Shown: positions 28,201 through 34,200 of the stretch, one piece after another
Numbering within the stretch: the stretch's first letter is position 1
Layout of the letters: every line of letters starts with the position of its first letter
NCBI GenBank assembly: GCA_943736015.1
Contig: OX031058.1
Span: forward strand, 16,455,001-16,519,000
DNA: 64,000 nt
Reading direction: 5' to 3'
Source: Tridacna crocea
Taxonomy: Eukaryota > Mollusca > Bivalvia > Cardiida > Cardiidae
Notes under the pieces: generated by a model
What the model saw: only the letters and a program-made list of their open reading frames with translations
Databases searched by the model: none
What the model was told of the DNA's origin: nothing
Made by a program: the position numbers and the translations under genes

Positions 28201-31200
28201 TCAAAGATTTTGCAATTTTCTTTCCTTTTGGTTGCCATGGCAACCAGAGTTTTGGGTGGAATTTAATCTCTTGAACAACTCTGGTAGAGCTTCACCTAAG
28301 AAACATCCCAGCCAAGTTTCATCACAATTGGCCCTGTGGTTTAGGAGGAGAAGATGTTTAAAGAAATTGTGGACGATGCACGACGGACGCCCGACATTGG
28401 GCGATCACAAAAGCTCACCATGAACACTTTGTGCTCAGGTGACCTAAAAAGGAGTAAGCTAATTATGACATTGACTCCATATTATTATGAAAGTGTGGGC
28501 TGGGATTATACAACGTGCATATTAAACTTCTCTGTGCTTTTTGTATTGTAAGCTAGAAGGTTGAAATATTTCACATAGTCTATCATAAATCCTGTGTTCA
28601 TATGCTCTTAAGATAGTTTGTCTCTAATGTTATTATAAATAACTTTATTAGAAGAATCCAGTCCATGCTATTTTGGGACAGCCCTTGTACATGTTTGCAT
28701 TTTTGTGTGTGTTTTACATTTTATTCCTTTGAGGAGAATCTGTTTGCAGCCTTTGAAGATTAGAAACATTTCATTTATATTGTATGAGCAATATACATAT
28801 TTTATTTACTGTTTGTTTTTCCAGTAAGATGCAGTGAAAATGAGTATATGTTTAAACATGGCAAATTAATAGTTCCTAAAAGATGTTCAAATGTCAAGAG
28901 AGGAAAACTAAAGAGGATGAGAAGGTTGAATGTACGAAACAAGACTGCAGGTGAGCCTCATGAACTTGTCAACATTTAGACTGTTTGATAATAAACCTTT
29001 ACCACACAATCCTGACTTTTACCAATATTGAAGAAAATGACCTTTGAAAACATTGTGAGAAAAAGAGGAAATGCTGCTTACTAGCATTTTCTCCTTTTCC
29101 AACATTGTTTTCAACCTGTCAAGATCAAATTCCATTATTTGAGTCAGATTTAAATTTTTTGTCATCTGCGGATGCTTTTAATTTTCAGGTAAAGACTTAA
29201 CGCCACAGTAAAGCCATAGAATAGGTATTTTTCACCATTTATAACTCAAAAATATAATGATGTACCAATCACAACACACATACATAAGATTGGAGAAAAC
29301 CGGAACATGTCAGTTACTGCACTGGTTGCCATGATATACATGTGCAAAAAATGCAAAGAGAAGTCTGTCGATTTCAGGGACGTCATTGATCGTTTGTGTA
29401 TATTTGAACTAGGTCTTCGAGAACGTCATGTGATTACACTGCATCTCATTAGTGCTATGTGTAGTAGACAGGACTATTGTTTACAATTCCAACATTATGT
29501 CATCGGAGAGTAAGATTGCTCATTCTGAAACCGTTTTCTTACTTAGATGTCGTTGCTGTTTGCAATGTCGATAAACTTAGTTTTTCAAGCCTAGAATGGG
29601 GACAAGACAATCAAGTGAATGAAGGGTTTGTTTTGACACTTTGATTAATCATGTGGTGTTTAAAACACTAACATGTCACTGCATACATTTACGACGAAAA
29701 ATTGGCTAATCGTCGGTGATCATTTATGTAAACAAACAGATAAAGCGGCATGGTAGGATCTGTTCTAGTTTCAAAATGCTTTTTGCTGCCACTGACTGGC
29801 GTTTCTGCGAACTGCACCTTTACATATTGTGAAAGTCATAATAATCACCATATTTTTATATGGTAAAAATGAAATTTACTTCTGTTATATAAACAGGTTA
29901 TTTATTCAGTTGTGACGCTACTGAGACTTTCAACAGTATTTAACCCTATACCAAACAATCCCTTGTTTTTACGACCCTGGGATAGAAACCTTTTGAAAAC
30001 ATTGTGGGAAAAGGAGAAAATGCTGGTAACCAGCATTTTCTCCTTTTCCCACAATGTTTTCTATCATGCTGGAAACAAATTTCAATTTTTGAGTTATGTT
30101 TACTTTGTCGTATGCAAGTGCTTCCAATTTAAACCAGTCGAAAATTTTGTTGTTGGGAAAGGGTTAAAGCATTATGCATGCAGACAGCCTGCTCAGCTTG
30201 CTTCAAGTGAAGACACATGGCTTTGGTAAAAGATAGAACAATATGGAAAAAGAAAAAAATGCTGGTTACCAGCATTCAAAAGCGGTCTTTATAGGGTCAT
30301 TTGAAACTTGGAACTGAGTGGTACAATGTTAACTTTAGTGGCTGCTACAGTTTTGTTTTAGTTTATAATAAAGACTGATAATTTCAGAAGTTTCGTGCCC
30401 AAATCAGTATACTGCAGTGGGTGATGACTGTTTCCTAGCTTCAAACGCCAGATACACTATCACGCAGGCAGCCAGCATTTGTATACATCTGAATGGCTTA
30501 CCAGTGTCAATTCACACTGCCAAGAAACAGATCAATATTATGCAGTTTTTGAATGGTAAATTAACTTTTCACATTCAAATCCAAAAAATTGGTAAATTTT
30601 TTACATTGTAATTTCTTTGTGGACAAAATCATAGCTACAAGTGAAATTGACTTTTTCAATCAGGAAAGAATAGCTGCAGTAATACAACTTACAGTAGATT
30701 TGCTCTGAAAATATTACAAAGAAGCAAAGAGTATGGATAAAAGTCTGATCTTGAAATACAGTGCCACCAAAAGCAATATTCATGATGCATGGAAATCTTA
30801 GGATTTATAATGATTGATTGATTGTATGATGATTAACACTGTTTTCAACATTATTTCATGGGGACAAGTGTACCTATCCACCCTTGCCTTGAGTCTCTCT
30901 TACTAGTGCTCTGCACAATTTTCTTTCCAAGCCACTGGCTGCTGTCCCACGTAACCATCATTGAAGATCAGCAGTGAGAGGGGAATGAATCGGATCAATC
31001 CTAATGACTATCATTAGTTCTTGGAAACAAATTTGCCAAGCCAGTGGTCAAAACTACAACCCCATGTTCTCAAGTTCTGCATGCTACCCACTGAGCTACC
31101 AGGGTACGGCTTTTGAGTTAACCCTTTACCCCATAAGGCATTTCTATTGTACCTCTAATTTATCCTAAAACCAGCAAGGATGAAGCCGTTTCTTATCTGT

Positions 31201-34200
31201 ATATGACACCTTTTGATAGCATAGAAAACATTGTGACAAAATGTGAAATTGCTTGTCACGAGCAATTTCACATTTTGCTACAATGTTTTCCAAAGGTTCC
31301 TACAAGCAATGCGCAGAAATGAGTATCTATGAAGAAAAGGGTTAATAAAGTTAAACCTGTAAATGGCAGCCACATGAGAGAACATTCAGTGCTGACCTCT
31401 TAACTTGTTTACCAAACAACAAAATTTTAGACTGGTCCAATTTGAAAGTGCTTGCAGATGCTAAATTAATTGTAACTCAATAATTGAAAATTGTTTCCAG
31501 CAGGGTAGAAAACTTTGTGGGAAAAGGAGAAAATGCTGGTTACCAGCATTTCTCCTTCTCCCACGATGTTTTCAAAAGTCTTATTTGTCAGATAAAGGTT
31601 GGGATTGTGTGGTAATGGGTTAAATGATCACATGCATAGGTTTGGCTGTATTTGTGTTCTGGAATCACAGATGAGAACAATATGTTTTACTAAGAAATTT
31701 CTGTATGACAAGTAAGATATAGAGGAAACCTTTTGTTTCAGTATAAGAACATGATTTTACATAGATAACATCATTTATTTCTGCCTAAAGGGTTGTCTTA
31801 TATTATGGCCATGATTGTCTGTCTGTCTGTCTATCATCAACTTTTTGTGTACGCAATTCCTCCTACAGTTTTCATTGGAATAAACTCAATCTTATCACTA
31901 TGAATCTATGATATATAGTTGTACATGTTATTCTTAGAATTTGGATATATACAGGCAATCTAGATTTTAACCAATCTCACTTGCAAGCCCCTTTGGGAGT
32001 ATATGTGTCGCTTTGCAAAGCTAACATTTTTTGTTTGTAAGTAGCAAAGCAATTTTAGTCAGTGGTACAATGTTCATGATTGATATAAAATACAGATTGT
32101 AAGGAATTGTGTGAAACTGATGCTTTTATTCATGTGAACATTTTAGCTTTGGGTTTCAACCAACCTCAGACATTCTGGCTGGCTCCTCTTCATTATGAGA
32201 CTGGTAGATTTTTGTGGACATCTGATAGTAGACCCATAACATACAGCAACTTTGAGGTTTGTTTTACCTGAATGAGTCAAGTCACATTGAAACAAGTTAC
32301 TTATAGCAGTATCGTAACCACTGAGGCAGCTCTTACCAATAAAGTTGGCTATGTGGGTAATGTAGATCAAGATGAGGTTGCACAAACCATGCAGTTTTAT
32401 CTTTAATTTACTCTGTCCACTTTTCTGAGACATTCTATACTCATTACGAAACGACAAACTTGTAGACGGGTCCAAATTGAAAGTACTTGCAGACGACAAA
32501 ATAAACTCAAAAATTTAAATTTGTTTCCAGCAGGCTAGAAAACATTTTGGGAAAAGGAGAAAATGCTGATTATCAGCATTTTCTCCTTTTCCCACAATGT
32601 TTTCTAAAGACTTCTATCCCAGGGTTGTAAAAACCAGAGGATGTTTGGTAAAGTGTTAAGAAAGGAATCTACATTACTGCAAGTATTTGGCTTTGTTTTT
32701 AGCGTAGAATTACATATATTGACTTTACTCAGCTCTCGGAGGGTTGAGATTTATAAGAATTATCTATACATTTATAGTAAGTTTTCTGGTAAAAAGATAC
32801 TTTCTTAAATAAACTGGCTGGCAACAGACACGTTTAAAATTCTTGGAGGGAAAATTTGCACTAGTCAACATCAGATACTTAAACATGTTAGAATGTTGTG
32901 ACATAAGACGTTTAAAAATGGGAAATTTATGGTTAATCCTTAAAGCACTTTTTACAGCTTTAATTTCCTTTGCTGCCAGTGTGCATCAAGATCAGACTGC
33001 ACATCAAGTGCAGCCTGATCTTTGATCTACAATGTTTGCTTTGCTGAAACACTTCAGACAAAAGCAACCATAAAATTGATTTGGTGTTTCATTAAGACCC
33101 ACTAGGGTTAACACCGCACTCCACACATGTCATATATGGATTGCAACGTGGGAAAAGGGGCAGGCACTCAGACATTTGTATAAAATGTCACCTCCGATCA
33201 GCAGTCCATGCAGGTTAATCCAAAATGGCACTTTCAGTTCTAATATAACTTTCTGTTTGGTGCAAGTTTACTGAGAATAAATCCCAAGGTAGATGTAAAG
33301 TGTCGTCTTGAATTAGCCTGCTCGAAGTGCACAGGCTAATCTGAGACGACGCTTTACGCAAATGTCTGAATGCCCATTAGCATGTTGCTAAGCCATATGC
33401 AGCTCTTGTTCACCTCGTGAGTCAGATAGCTTGTAGACAAAATGGATTTGCATGGTACTTCGACTTGCTGGATATGGTATATATCGTGAAGATGCGTTAA
33501 ACTACCTTTTCCGAGAGTACCACCCATATACCTGTACAGCTGTGTGGGAAGGGGATTTAACGCACCTGTAGAAAGCTTCGACCCTTGTCAGAGTTTCTGT
33601 GCAGGCTGACATGGATCGAAATTTTCACTATTTGTAAATTCCCTGCATGTCTAAACACCATTCTGCCTCATGATTCAGTCAGTTGTTAAATAAAATGAAT
33701 TTATGGACCCATTACTGTATGTGCTGACTTGCTTGGCATTATTTACCAGAGATGCATTAATCCTTTACCAAACAATCCCTGGTTTTTACGACACTGAGAT
33801 AGAAGGCTTTTAAAAAACATTGTGGGAAAAGGAGAAAATACTGGTAAACAGTATTTTCTCCTTTTCTCACAACGTTTCTCCCCTTCTGGAAACAAATTTC
33901 AATTTTCAAGTTATATTTAATTTGTTGTCTGCAAGTGGTTTGAATTTGGACAAGTCTATAATTTTGTTGTTTGGTAAAGGGTTAACCAATTACCACACAA
34001 TCTCTACTTTTGACAACCCTGAGAAAGAAGCCTTTAGAAAACATTGTGGGAAAAGGAGAAAATGCATGCTGGTAACCCTTTCACAAAACAAATTTAAAAT
34101 TTTCAGTCACCTTTATTTTATCGTCTGCAAATGCTTTCGATTTGGATAACCTAAAATTTTGTCGTTTGGTAATGAGTTAACCATTTTATTCTAGAGTGCC

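Larger units (their letters stand above)
26329..28687 (+). mobile_element. Decayed mariner-like DNA transposon
   Basis: The ends are inverted repeats sharing AGGGCTGTCCCAA and ATAGCATGGA (left 26331-26354, right 28662-28685, one internal mismatch over this stretch), flanked by TA on both sides (26327-26328 and 28688-28689). It contains the broken transposase and a later insertion at about 27509-28450. It lies in the intron before the exon at 28825. Confidence 0.85.

Noticed and set aside
29307-29513. 68-codon frame with MCKKCKEK
   Set aside because: It looks protein-like but cannot be spliced in phase into the CTLD gene, and no family is recognisable.
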